A DNA stretch of 64,000 nucleotides from positions 5,142,580 through 5,206,579 of the forward strand of contig CM045758.1 in assembly GCA_025200525.1 (NCBI GenBank). The letters are read 5' to 3'. How positions within the stretch are numbered: position 1 is the first letter of the stretch; each line of letters opens with the position of its first letter. This DNA is from Camellia lanceoleosa. Lineage: Eukaryota > Streptophyta > Magnoliopsida > Ericales > Theaceae. Shown one piece after another: positions 33,953-44,632 of the stretch. The position numbers were made by a program, and so were the translations under genes. The notes below the pieces were generated by a model that ran no database searches, was not told the origin of the DNA, and saw nothing but the letters and a program-made list of their open reading frames with translations.

Positions 33953-35109
33953 ATTAGTATGTGTGTCGTGTGCATCGTCCGTGGGTGATGGTGTGTGTGT
34001 GAAAAGATGAATGGTGTGTGTGAGTCCCCTCTATGGTTGTCATGCATGGAGCCAGCGAGAGAGTTCTGCCGTGTGCATCTGTATGTGTGTGTATGGTCTG
34101 TGTCTTCTGCCGTGTGTGGTGTGACTGGTGTTGTGTGTGTGATATATTTCTATTGAGCAGAACAAGGGGAAAAAAATAAGAAAAAGAGCAATGCTAGGTA
34201 TCATGAAATTTTTTTCATGAAAATAATCATGAAAGCTTTGTGACTCTTGGATTACACTTAGAATAAAGCACCATACACTAATCAAGGTAATCCAAGGATC
34301 ATAAATTTTTCATGATCATTTTCATGACAAAATTTTCATGATCCTTAACTTTTCCCTAAGAGGAATACATATTTAATCAAATCTGTGAAAAACTTGGATT
34401 AATGGAAAGGTTTGTTATTGGTTATTTATTTATTTATTTATTTTGGTGCTATGTTTTTGTATTATATTTTTTTTATTTGTGTCTTGCTTTGGTGTAGATG
34501 TTTAAGATTTAGAATTTTTTTTTTAAAGAGGTTTATTCTAATTAGATTTTTATTTTTATTTTAAATATATTATTATTACTAAATAAATTAGAATTACAAT
34601 ATTTGTCAATTAAAAACTGTTATTGTAGATAATTAAAAGTTATAATTGAGAATAAAATAAATACATATCATTTAGTTGAAAATGAGTCAAAAGTGCTCCT
34701 ACATATCAAAATTTTGATTAAAATGTGAAAAATTAAGACTAAAAGAGTCAAAAAAATGCATAAAATTGAGTTTTAGAGGGATTGCTAATAATTTCTAAAA
34801 TTTCACGGCCGCGACACCCAATTCCCGATACGTACCTTCCGATACTACCGATACCGATACTCCGCGATCGATACCGTTACGTTACCCGATACCGCGATTT
34901 AGAACTATGGTGGAGAGGGATTCAAGCAGGGAGATGCTCCTAATTTTAATTCTCTTCCCAAACGTCGGAAGAAAGTGATCATGGGTTGCAACTTTCTTCT
35001 CATTCATCGTAATTTACGCCAAACCCTTCAAGGTGATAGTAAATTTCAATTTGTTCATCAGTCTAGTCTGTTTGTTGAATATTCAGAAACACGAGTTGTC
35101 TCTCACTGT
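33111..35109 (+). pseudogene. Unknown protein of the retroposon, split by a MULE
   Basis: The frame from ATG 33111 (MFLFMLKKGFLLKPK, or a later Met at 33204, MDEDIRQEKLRGFE) runs in good context to 33563, is interrupted by the MULE, and resumes in the same frame at 34919 (GGEGFKQGDAPNFN). It continues to a stop near 35108 (VVSHCYAYG*), about 215 codons in total. It is hydrophilic and acidic, with no signal peptide, membrane helix, CCHC knuckle or catalytic motif that I recognise. It could be a LINE ORF1 remnant or a host mRNA fragment carried by the retroposon. Downstream sequence to ~35500 still looks coding in pieces (PRIPVEGPVVNVPEPDHGK near 35320), suggesting a longer original protein. 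Confidence 0.45.
33564..34918. mobile_element. Non-autonomous MULE-like element (1355 bp)
   Basis: Perfect 9-bp repeats GGTGGAGAG flank it (33555-33563 and 34919-34927), and the ends AAGGTTCTAAATATC and GATTTAGAACTAT are inverted. Removing it with one repeat copy restores the reading frame of the interrupted retroposon protein. The right third is rich in CCGATAC / CGATACCG words. The centre has a (TA)n(TG)n tract at ~33918-33955 and long TG-rich stretches; no protein is encoded. Confidence 0.75.
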
Positions 35110-35642
35110 TATGCATATGGATGAATCAAATGAGGTTTCTCTAGCAATTCTTTCTTCTGCATTCCCGCTTAGTAACACAAAATCCTCTTTGACGCCTTTC
35201 GAAGATATTGCCATGTAGGAGCCACTCTCTCCTCCTTCTCATGTCCTTGGTGAGCCTTTGTTGCCTCTATTTTGGACACAAGTTGTGAAACTTCGTTCGA
35301 GAGGTTCTAAGCGAATCCATGTCCCTAGAATTCCAGTTGAGGGTCCTGTTGTTAATGTCCCTGAGCCTGATCATGGTAAGCGCAAACACGAGTCTTGGAT
35401 TGAAGATAGTATAGCAATCCAAGTTTGTTCCGACCTCCATAACGTCGTGCTCTTCTTCTCCAATAGTTTTGATAGGCTTTCCGGATTTGCTATTTTTTGG
35501 TTTTAGCCTTCACTCCTTGTCTTTGGTTAGTGTTGTGTTGACGTAATCCTTACATGTGGTATCTTTAGTTTATTGTATGTGGTGTAATCCTATCTTTTTG
35601 TTAAGGAAGTTATATCTTTCCTCAAAAGATAATAATAATAAT

Positions 35643-36162
35643 AATTTACTATATTTTTATTACAATAACATTTTCTTGTTCTCTTGTGAAGTTAAAAAAT
35701 TTAAAAATAAATAAATAAATAAAAAGTGTGTAAAAATGTACTAATATAAATACTGATTATATTAATTTCTATTAATGAAATAACTTTTTTAAAATTTAAA
35801 ATGAATAAAATGATAAAAATTATTTATTTTTATATTCATAAAGACAAAAATAACAATTACACAGCTTTACAACTTATTTATCAAATATTATTCTGTTGTT
35901 TAAATTCATAATCTCACAGTTACACCAAACAAGTGACCAGCTTAAGTTCACAACGATAAGCTATAATCTATTACCCATTGAAAATCAAAAATTTATCAAA
36001 ATCAAGGACCCAAGATCAAAACAAATCAAGAATACAAAATAAGAAATTATGGAGTGTTTTGGGAAGATAATTAAAAATTATTTTTTGATTTTTTTTTAAC
36101 TTTTCTGTGGGAGGGAAGTGTGTTAAAAGCTGAGAGGTGATTTTCAACCCACTTTCCAAATG
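35643..36162 (+). mobile_element. Second Harbinger 3' end, second part
   Basis: Similar to 31972-32345: TTTTTATTACAATAACATTTTCTT, ATTATATTAATTTCYATTAATG and the AAGCTATAATC subterminal words. Similarity fades after ~35970. CCAAATGGGTC near 36152 may be the terminal inverted repeat of this copy (compare CCAAATGGGAC at 32341). Confidence 0.65.
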
Positions 36163-37032
36163 GGTCTATATATGCAACAAATGAAGAACTCAAATCAAGA
36201 TCACAATAAAAACAAAAAATTCTATGCAACAACTCAAAATTTGATCTCAAGGATCTTCTAGGCCCCCCATCTCTTCACCACTTCAAATTCGTCTTCATCA
36301 CCAAATCCCTTTCTATCAGCATCTTCTCTGTTTTCTCTCTATCCAATCTCAACCGTTCGATCTTTTGGCGGATCGGGCTTAGTGCCTTCGCCAAGGACAC
36401 ATCGATCAACTTGATCTTTGCTGAAGTTGCATGACCAGATTAAGATTCTCTTTTTTTGAATCGATTGAAGGCGAACTCAGTCTGCGAAGCAAGGGATGAG
36501 ATCAAGGCTGAGGAATGAGTCGATAGGAAAGAAAGGGTTTTGGAATTACAGTGGTCGGCCATGTCGAATGTAGTGAGGTCAGTGTTAGTATAGTTGAGCA
36601 TGACCTCGACAACATCGTCTCTATCTATTCAGAACCCTAGAAATCGAGCGGCAAAGGAGATCGGAGTCAAATGGATCTCAAATCTGAGATAGAGCGGAGC
36701 TGTGGATCTCAGATTTGAGCGACACCGCTGACAGCTACAGTAAGGAGGTCGGAGGCGGCAGAGAAAGCGATAAGGAAAAGGGGAAGAGATTAGGGAACGA
36801 CAGCAGCGATCGGCATGACCGATGTGGTTGTGAGTGACATTGAGATTGGTGATCAGCGGCGATGATAGAGAGAGAGAGAGAGAGAGAGAGAAAATGAGAA
36901 GGAAAATGAGAAGGAGATCTAATGTGAGAGAGAGAGAGAGATACGAGAGGATTGAAACCTAAATCGTGAGAGACAAATAAAAATGTGAGAGGTGATAGAG
37001 GGGTATTTTAGTTAGTTTTGTTCTTATAGACA
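36163..37032. other. Intergenic DNA with GA microsatellite; left edge of duplicated copy A
   Basis: No gene is recognised. (GA)n runs lie at ~36868-36892 and ~36928-36944, and a short inverted pair (GATCTCAAATCTGAGAT / ATCTCAGATTTGAG) is near 36673-36715. From ~37000 the sequence (GAGGGGTATTTTAGTTA... CATAATAAAT) matches 50655-50699. This marks the left edge of duplicated copy A, which continues at 48205. Confidence 0.55.
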
Positions 37033-37204
37033 TAATAAATTAGGGGATTTGGTGATAGACCCCTTACTATCTAATTTGTCTTTCAAAAGAACAAGAATTA
37101 TATAGGTATTTTCAAAACCCCCTAATATTTTAAAACTTGTTTCTTTTACTATATTACCCTCATATCTATTAACTCTCTTATTAAGCCATCTTTACAATGT
37201 ATTT

Positions 37205-37780
37205 TAGAGTAAAATTTTACTTTGAATCAGAGTAAAGTTTACTATGATTCAAAGTAAAATTTTATATTGTTAAGCAAATCAACAACTTTTTAACCAGAGT
37301 AAAATTTTACTCTGATTCAGAGTAAAACTTTACTCTTAAAGTACAATTTTACTATGATTCAAAGTAAAATTTTATATAGTTAAACAAATCAACATGGTTT
37401 TAACCAGAGTAAAATTTTATTTTGAATCATAGTAAATTTTACTCTGATTCAGAGTAAAATTTTACTCTGAAAGTACAATTTTACTATGATCTAAGGAGAG
37501 TATCCACTTTGAATCACACTAAGTGTCATGTATTAATAACCTTGTGTGTTTGGTTGCTGAGAAAATCATAGAAACATAACAAGAAAACCAAATATAGTTT
37601 GGTTGCTGAGAAAATCAACATGTTTTTTAACCAAAGTAAAAATTCAGAGTAAAGTTTTATTTTGAATCAGAGTAAACTTTACTATGATTCAAAGTAAAAT
37701 TTTATATTTTTAAGCAAATCAACATTTTTTAACTAGAGTAAAATTTTACTCTGATTCAGAGTAAACTTTACTCTGATCAG
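37205..37780. repeat. Array of self-complementary AGAGTAAAATTTTACTCT words
   Basis: About ten imperfect units combine AGAGTAAAATTTTACTCTGA and TTCAGAGTAAA. Every unit is itself a palindrome, so single strands can form many short hairpins. The array is interrupted near 37495-37600. Confidence 0.75.
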
Positions 37781-38102
37781 TAAAATTTTTGTGTGAAATT
37801 CTTATTAGATAGATTCTTATCAGAGAGAGAGAGAAAGAGCGAGAAATTGAATAGATCATCCATTTTAATAGATCGATCATCCATTGAACAAGATGAGTAT
37901 GAACAGATCAATTCAAAAACTAGTAAAAATACAAATCTATATTGCAAGGATATATAACCACAAAACACACAGATCAAAAACTAAACAAAAACATCCAAAT
38001 ATCAACATAATCATAATATGATTGAGGTGGCCATTTCAGAGAACACATCCAAATATCTCTCTATCTTTTGATTTCAAAGAATACATGTGTTCAACAACAC
38101 TC

Positions 38103-38302
38103 ATACACACAAATATATATATATACACATATACATATATATATTCAAAACTCAGATCTGTGTTTAAAAAAAATATCGCGTAATATACATACATACACTC
38201 ACTTATTGATATATATATACATATACACATGTATGTATGAGTCATATATACATACATACATGCACACACATATATATAAATACATACATACACATATACA
38301 TA
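38103..38302. repeat. AT/AC microsatellite region
   Basis: Runs of ATATATAC, ACATACAT and similar units; open frames on both strands here are repeat products. Confidence 0.8.
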
Positions 38303-38500
38303 GGAAGAGCAAATCAACGGAGACGTGGCGGAGCTTGGCATGTTTGCCGGAGGGAGCAGCAGAAGAGGATCGGACGCCGACAGCGTTGGTGAGGTCGATG
38401 CAGGAGTTCCAGAGGCGGTAGCTGAGCTTCCAGATCTGAAGCTTGAAGGAGTTAGAGAAGGGAGAGAGAGAGGAAAGGGACAGAGAAGATGGGAAGAGAG
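38303..38500 (-). pseudogene. Captured exon fragment resembling TPR protein ZIP4 (SPO22)
   Basis: On the minus strand, one frame reads [20 protein letters not shown], then [20 protein letters not shown], then [15 protein letters not shown], with no stop. This matches my recollection of the N-terminal conserved region of plant ZIP4/SPO22, a TPR scaffold required for class I meiotic crossovers. The [13 protein letters not shown] core and LRHV..D are the diagnostic parts. The full protein is around 900 residues; only ~55 are here. There is no plausible promoter, start or partner exons, and the fragment sits inside a Pack-MULE, so it is a captured piece and not a gene. The GC content is well above its surroundings. 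Confidence 0.55.
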
Positions 38501-38737
38501 TGGGTGGAGAAGGTGAGAAAATTTAGTTGAGGGTATAATAGTCTAATAAAATATTTAAATAATAAATTTTGTCCTTTATACAAGACTTTATAATTATGAG
38601 AGGGTTTAGAAAATATAAATTTTTTCTTAATCCTTTTAACAATGAAAGGAAGGTAAAGAGGGTTTATAGCCAAATTTTCCTAATAAATTAGGGATGATTC
38701 TACTTATGCCACTCTTTTATCTTTTTACACCCTCCAT

Positions 38738-39697
38738 CTCATTATATCACCAAAAAAAAAAATAGATTCTCATTACACTCAATATATTACCAAAACAAAT
38801 CCTAAGGTCAAAACTCTTCAAAACCCATCTCTTTACAATCATACTTTTGGAGGGAAAAGAAGGAAAAGAGAACGACGCAGAGAGAACAACGCAGGAAAGA
38901 AGAGTAGAAAACACCGGTGTGGAGGGGTTCAGACGGCGTGGACGATTGAACTCATTCTTCTCATTTGTCAAAGGTAAGTGAAAAACTCTTCTCTCTCTCG
39001 CTCTCTCTCTCTCTCTATTGATAAACATAGATGTGTATATATATATATCATCTTGTCATCATTTTTTGTGAATAGACAAAGAATAGCACATTCCCAACAT
39101 AGCTTTGGTGGTTTTGATCTTGGAATTTAATTGGGTTTATGATTTTTGGTGCTAGTTTGAATGTTGAAGTTCATATTGTGGTCTTCTATTTTATCAAATT
39201 TGTGGTTCTCTGTTTTGCCCATTGTCCCCGTTTTTTTTTTTTTTTAAGAGTGATAGTCAAGTAGAAAGGGTTAGAGTTATGTGGGTAAAGAGGTGCCATA
39301 GAAGGTTGTTAATAGTTGTGGAAAAAATTAAAGTTGTGGGTTAGTTGCTCCTAATATTGCTAATCCATCGTTAGGCCAACCATCACTACCACAAATATGC
39401 ATATACAAATTGCTTGTTTTTTAATTGAATAAAAGTTGCAGATAGGTAGGACATTGTTATAATTATTCATGCTAATTGAAGGCAATTACTTAAGTTACAT
39501 AGCTTTCATCAAAATTCAACTTAGATTGGAAGCTTACACTTTAGGGCATTACTTGGTTCAAAGATTTGGTATTGAATTAGTGATAAGATTTGGATTAGAC
39601 CCTTTAAAGCCAAATCTTGCATTTCGATCAATCCTTACATTGGATTACTCTAATTCCAATATTTCAAATTGTTACCAAAAAGCAAAGAGTTCCAAAA

Positions 39698-39731
<34 letters not shown>

Positions 39732-41186
39732 CTGTTATTTGCAAATCTCATGCACTATATTCAAATAAAAGAACAAAAATGAGAAAACTAAGAGCATAGT
39801 TATTAATGGTGACTCTAATAGTTGAAAGCTTGCCAAAATTGCTTCCATCCTCAACATGCATTTAGAAAGCCCATTTCAAGCACAGTTTCTATGCACTTTT
39901 TAATAAGCTTAAATTGTTTTTGTTTTTTTTAAATAAAATACATTTCATTAATTTTAACTTTTAGATCATAGTAGCATTGAATGGGCCCTTGATAATTATA
40001 CACTTCAAGATTGCATTCCACTTGTGCAATAAGTCACCTAGGTTAAATAACTTATTATCACCTATCTAAATATTTGGGGTAATAGTCTACAAGAACTTCA
40101 TGCAAAAATACTAAAAACATGGCCCTGTTTAAATCACGTTGTTGTAAAAGACCCCAAGTGAAACAGGCAACTAAAGTGCCAAAACCCTTTATGAAACACA
40201 GGTCTACTGCTTAATCACTGACGCACATATCTGAACAATACTTCACTTAAGATGAGCCTGAAAATTTACAGCAAGAAAGAGAAGAAAACAAGAGTCCAAT
40301 CCAAGTTCTAAACCCTATCAGTACAGAACAGTTCCAGATAATGACTACAGAAAACAAACAAGCTGGTCTTCTCACTTTTTGACAATTTAATGCCAAATTG
40401 GGAACAATGTACAAATTAATTATAAGAAGCTATGTCGTGAGTCTTTGTCTCTTTTTCATTTTTATTCTATTACTTTGTGTCTAAAATCAGTTTGAAGTCC
40501 ACTTGGGGAAAGTTAGATGGAAGTCAAACACACCCAAATCCAAGTTTATTAAAAAGTTCTTGTTGTTTCTATAGTTTGAACTCATATTACAAACTCATAT
40601 TACAACCTCATACTTTTGGATTAATAGGCCAATATTATTCTAATATCCTATGTTGTATAAATTTAAAATCTATTGCTCTTCTTCACTTTAACAGGAATAA
40701 GGCAATTTGGCTCCATTCTATAACTTAAAGCTTTTGATACTATTTTCATCTTCATCAAAATCATCATGCATCTGACAAATGTCCCACATAACCTATACAC
40801 TCATTCAAGGCAAAAATTACTGTGTGAAACAATACAAAAAAAAAATGAAAAATAAAAATTTGAATTTGAAGACATGAATTTCAAGAAAATATAATCCCAA
40901 TGGGTATGCAACATCCCTTCGATGTAAACTACTACTCCTACCCAGCCTGAAGAAAAACCTATGCTATTTAAACCATGTTTGTTGGTAACCTAATGGTTAT
41001 GCCACTCTGAAATTCAAAATCTTATAAATTCTCCTAGTCATTAGAAGATCAATATGTGATTTTCTTCCTTTTTCCCCTCTTGCAATATGTTCTTATAACT
41101 TTTTTAATTTTTAACATCAGTCATTTAATATGTTTGAGTTTTTGCTGTATTGGGTTTAATGTTTTTTTTTTTTTTTTTACAAATAA
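38738..41186. other. MULE left non-coding region
   Basis: This 2.4-kb subterminal and promoter region lies upstream of the PMD gene. It contains a CT-rich leader-like stretch (38985-39017, CTCTCTCTC), an A/T homopolymer junction at 39700-39728, and no recognisable protein. Confidence 0.5.
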
Positions 41187-41216
41187 ATGGTTAGTGGTGT
41201 CTCATGTAAGAGACCA

Positions 41217-43237
41217 ATGGCATCCAACAGAAGATGTGCTAGGCGAACAAAACCTAAACCAGTGGAAGTGAATGTCCCTGTGGAGGAGGATGACCATGTG
41301 GATGCGAATAATGATTATGTTGACGACGATATTGGTGTGGAGGATGACGATGTTAATAATGATATTGGTGTAGAGGCTGACCTCATGGAGGACGATGTTG
41401 GTGTGGATGATGACAACACAGAACTAGTTCCGGGTGCTCCAGAGGATCCTTCATTGCTAATTAGCTTCCGTAACCATGTTGCTGTTGTTGTTTGGAAGAA
41501 AAAGGTATTTTGAGAATTTCTCAACAGTAAACTAATCATATGTACTATATGCTTCAAATTATTTGTATGTTTTATGTAAAATGCAAGAACAGGGACCTCT
41601 TAAATGTTTGAATCGTTCTAGAAAGCTTGCCGAGTGGCCATGGATGTCACCAACAATAAAAAATGTTAGGTGGAGACATTTGGTTGAGCAGTCTGGCCTT
41701 AGTGTCCTTATTGATCACACATATCAGCATGGCAATAGAGTGGCAATATCTGTCTTTGTTGAAAGGTGGCATCTAGAGACAAATACATTTCACATGCCAG
41801 ATGGTGAGATGACTATCACATTGGATGATGTGCAGACCATACTTGGCATTCCAATCACTAGCATGGCTTTGTCATGTCCCAAGTTAACAAGATACGAGGC
41901 TGCTGAACTGGTGAGTGCTATTTTGGAAGTGCTAGTGAATGATGCGTTTGCAGAATTAGTTCAATCTAGTGGGCAATCCGTGAAGCTAAAGTGGTTGCAG
42001 ATTAGATTTCAAGAAGTTAACGATACAGATGATGCAAATTTCATAGAATACGCAGCAACAGCTTACTTGCTATATTTATTAGGCTGTACCCTCTTCGCTG
42101 ACAAGAGTGGGACTCGAGTACCTGTTGCTTACCTGCACATGTTGACTGACATTGATGTTGTTAGCTCATATGCATGGGATGCTGCAGCTTTGGCATTCCT
42201 GTATAGATAATTAGGACTTGCTAGTAAAGTTGGTGTTAAGTAGATAGCTAGTTACTTGAAGCTATTGGAAGCATGGATTTATGAGCATTTTCGATTATGA
42301 AGGCCTCATTCAAATTTGTCCTATTCTGATGAACAACCTCGTGTATGTCGTTGGAGTCCACAGAGAGATAGAGGTTTTATAGAAGACCACTTGTAGACAT
42401 TACGAGAGCAACTTGACATGTTGCGTGCTAATGAGGTTAGACATTTTATAATAGTGTGATATTGTAAAAATAAAATAAGATTTCATAACTAACATTATGC
42501 ATTCCCTATTTACAGATCGAGTGGGATCCATACCGTTTATGTAAGACACACCATCCACTTCATGAGGTTGCATATTATATTGGATGTTTGAAATGCTTTG
42601 ACATTGTTGAACCCTATCACCCCAATAGGGTTTTGCGATAGTTTGGTAGGGTCTAAACCATCCCACTAGCACCATTATCTCATGTTCGAGCTACACGAGG
42701 CAGTAAACCAGGACAGTATAGAATCATGTATCAATACCATGACACGATATAGGCGCAATGGGAGAATCATGTGTTGTCCATTAACACTCGTAGTGTGCCT
42801 GTATAGCAGCGCCCATTTGAATGTGTACAGGGATACCGTGAGTGGTATGCACGTGTTTCGCACTGGGTTGTTCAAAATCCTACGCATCACTCTCAGTTTG
42901 ATCCACGTGTTCAACGTCCCGAGAATGATTTTACTATGGATCCTGAGTAGGTAAGCAAATTGTGAATTAATTTTTTTCACTTTTAAGTGGTTCACCATAA
43001 ATCAAACACTAAGTACGATTTTTATCGATTTTTTTACAGTGTAAAGATACTACTTTCGATGTTGGTGTTGCAGTCCATAGGCTCGGTCGTGATAAATGTG
43101 TCTTGTACCCTGACATGCTGTATGAAACCATTGGTCACATGCTGCAAGTTCTTGATGAACAGAGTTTGGGATCTACTTCGACACGTACAAAGCATCAAGT
43201 CTACTATCCTAAACGTCGTAGCATGGACCGTACATGA
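41217..43237 (+). pseudogene. Plant mobile domain (PMD/MAIN-like) protein carried by the MULE
   Basis: The aminotransferase-like plant mobile domain is found in MAIN/MAIL1 nuclear proteins and in TEs. Exon 1 (41217-41504) reads MASNRRCARRTKPKP, an acidic Asp/Val repeat region (VDDDIGVEDDDVNNDIGVE), then SLLISFRNHVA. Exon 2 (~41593-42435) has the core KLAEWPWMSPTIKNVRWRHL, VFVERWHLETNTFHMPDGEM, TITLDDVQTILGIPI, YLLYLLGCTLFADKSGTRVP and YAWDAAALAFLYR. Exon 3 (42516-~42953) has EWDPYRLCKTHHPLHEVAYY and VEPYHPNRVLR. Exon 4 (43040-43237) ends YYPKRRSMDRT. Splice sites are consensus-like (AAG|GTATTT, GAG|GTTAGA, TTACAG|ATC, TTACAG|TGT). Stops at 42208 and 42241, several in exon 3 and small shifts make it non-functional. 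An alternative start at 41187 is in frame. Confidence 0.85.
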
Positions 43238-43249
43238 GAATTGAGATCT

Positions 43250-43505
43250 AGTTTTTGTTTGATGACATAATTTTGCATAATGTCTAGCTCGTATACATTT
43301 TGGGATGTAGTTTTGTGTTGACCGTAAATGATAGTTGGGATGTAGTTTTTTTTTTTGGTGGCATAGTTTTTGTGAAAGGCTAGCCCGTACAGAATTTGGG
43401 ATCTAGTTTTTTTTTTATGACATAGTTTTTGTGAATGCCTAGACCGTACAGAATTTGGGATATACTTTTCCCTAATGGCATAGTTTTTGTGGATGCCTTG
43501 GATCT
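43250..43505. repeat. ~60-bp tandem repeats after the PMD gene
   Basis: About four units share CATAGTTTTTGTGAATGCC, GACCGTACAGAATTTGGGA and GATCTAGTTTTTTT. They lie just past the PMD stop codon. Confidence 0.75.
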
Positions 43506-43724
43506 TTTGTAAACTGGATGCTTGGTTGGACAAGTAATGAATTGTCATACTTTTGTAAGAATTTTAAACAGTTTCACATCTATTTTGTATTCAATATTTA
43601 TGTCAATGGAAACTTATTTTGGCAAACATATTGATTTGTTATTGTTTGTAATGCATTGTAATGGTATTAAAATGTTTTGGAGGGATATGGTACCATTTGC
43701 TAGAAGTAACATTGTTTTTTTCAA

Positions 43725-44440
43725 TGCTATGGGCCAGTTCAGCGGCATACTGCTAAACAATTTTCATTATTCCGGTGTTCAGTTGCCGGAAACCATAAAT
43801 CCCTCCAGCATTTAGTTGCTATATATTTCCAGAGCCACTTCATCCTAAACAATGTTTTTTTTATTTGTGCTGGGCCTGTTCGGTAATACAATGCTAAACA
43901 ATTTGAATTACTCTAGTTCCATACTACTGGAAAAATTTTTGTTTCCCAGCATTATGTTACAGTTCAATTGGATAATTTCTGTTCGCTTCCCAACAAAGCC
44001 AGTAGAGTCCACATTGAAGTGCCTGTTCGGTCTCACGATGCGAAATAATTTACAAAAATTCGGTGCTATAACGCCGGAATAAATGGTTTTGTCCAACCTT
44101 TTGTGGCTACACATTTACAGAGCCACTTCCTCCCAAATGATGTGGTAATAATTTGTGCTAGGCTTGTTTGATAATAAAATGCTAGTGAATTTTAATTACT
44201 CCAGTGTCATGTTACCAAATAGACTATTTTTTCCCAACATTATGTTGCCATACAATTGGAGAATTTCAATTTGCTTCACAACAAAGTTAGTGAAGCCCAC
44301 TGTGAAGTGTCTGTTTAGTCACGCAATAGTAAACAAATTACATTTGTCCGGTGTTATGTTGCTGGAAGAAATATATTTGTCTAGCGTTCTGTTGCTATAC
44401 ATTTACAGAGCCACTTTGTTCTAAATAATAATTTGGGCAT
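43725..44440. repeat. Three ~285-bp tandem repeats between the convergent genes
   Basis: Units repeat TGCTGGGCCTGTTCGGTAAT, CTAAACAATTTGAATTACTC and TTTACAGAGCCACTTC at about 43818, 44104 and 44390. They lie between the 3' ends of the two genes; open frames in them are not gene-like. Confidence 0.75.
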
Positions 44441-44632
44441 GTTCAGTAATAGAATGTTAACGAATTTGCATTAATCTAGTTTGATAAAAAAAAATCCATA
44501 AATCAAACACGCATCTATAAAATCAAACATAAGTTTCCATAAAATATTTCATAACAAAATCAAGTGTACGAATATCCTTAAAAGTATCCATAAGATCTGT
44601 CGTTGTTTGCATCCATCAATCAAACATGTTAT

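Larger units (their letters stand above)
32593..35642 (+). mobile_element. LINE-like non-LTR retroposon (about 1.7 kb without nested MULE)
   Basis: It interrupts the second Harbinger 3' end. The flanks AATTTATTATATTT (32579-32592) and AATTTACTATATTT (35643-35656) are a 14-bp duplication with one mismatch. The 3' end is TATATCTTTCCTCAAAAG followed by (ATA)n. A long variable duplication and a simple-repeat tail are marks of target-primed reverse transcription. No reverse transcriptase is encoded, so it is non-autonomous or internally deleted. The interior holds one decayed open frame of unknown family. Confidence 0.65.
37043..38680. mobile_element. Pack-MULE (1638 bp) carrying a host gene fragment
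   Basis: Perfect 10-bp repeats TAATAAATTA flank it (37033-37042 and 38681-38690). The terminal ~150 bp are inverted repeats: GGGGATTTGGTGATAGACCC against the complement GGAAAATTTGGCTATAAACC, and further in TATTTTCAAAACCC against TATTTTCTAAACCC. Long inverted termini and a 9-11 bp duplication define MULEs. No transposase is present. The interior has an array of TTTTACTCTGATTCAGAGTAAA-type words, AT/AC microsatellites and an exon-like piece resembling ZIP4. Confidence 0.75.

Noticed and set aside
38036..38421. Tyr/Ile/His-rich frames on both strands
   Set aside because: Products of AT/AC microsatellites; only the minus-strand ZIP4-like piece downstream looks like real coding sequence.
41563..42210. 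Host MAIN-like gene at its native locus
   Set aside because: The gene lies fully inside MULE termini with a perfect 9-bp TSD and carries several stops.
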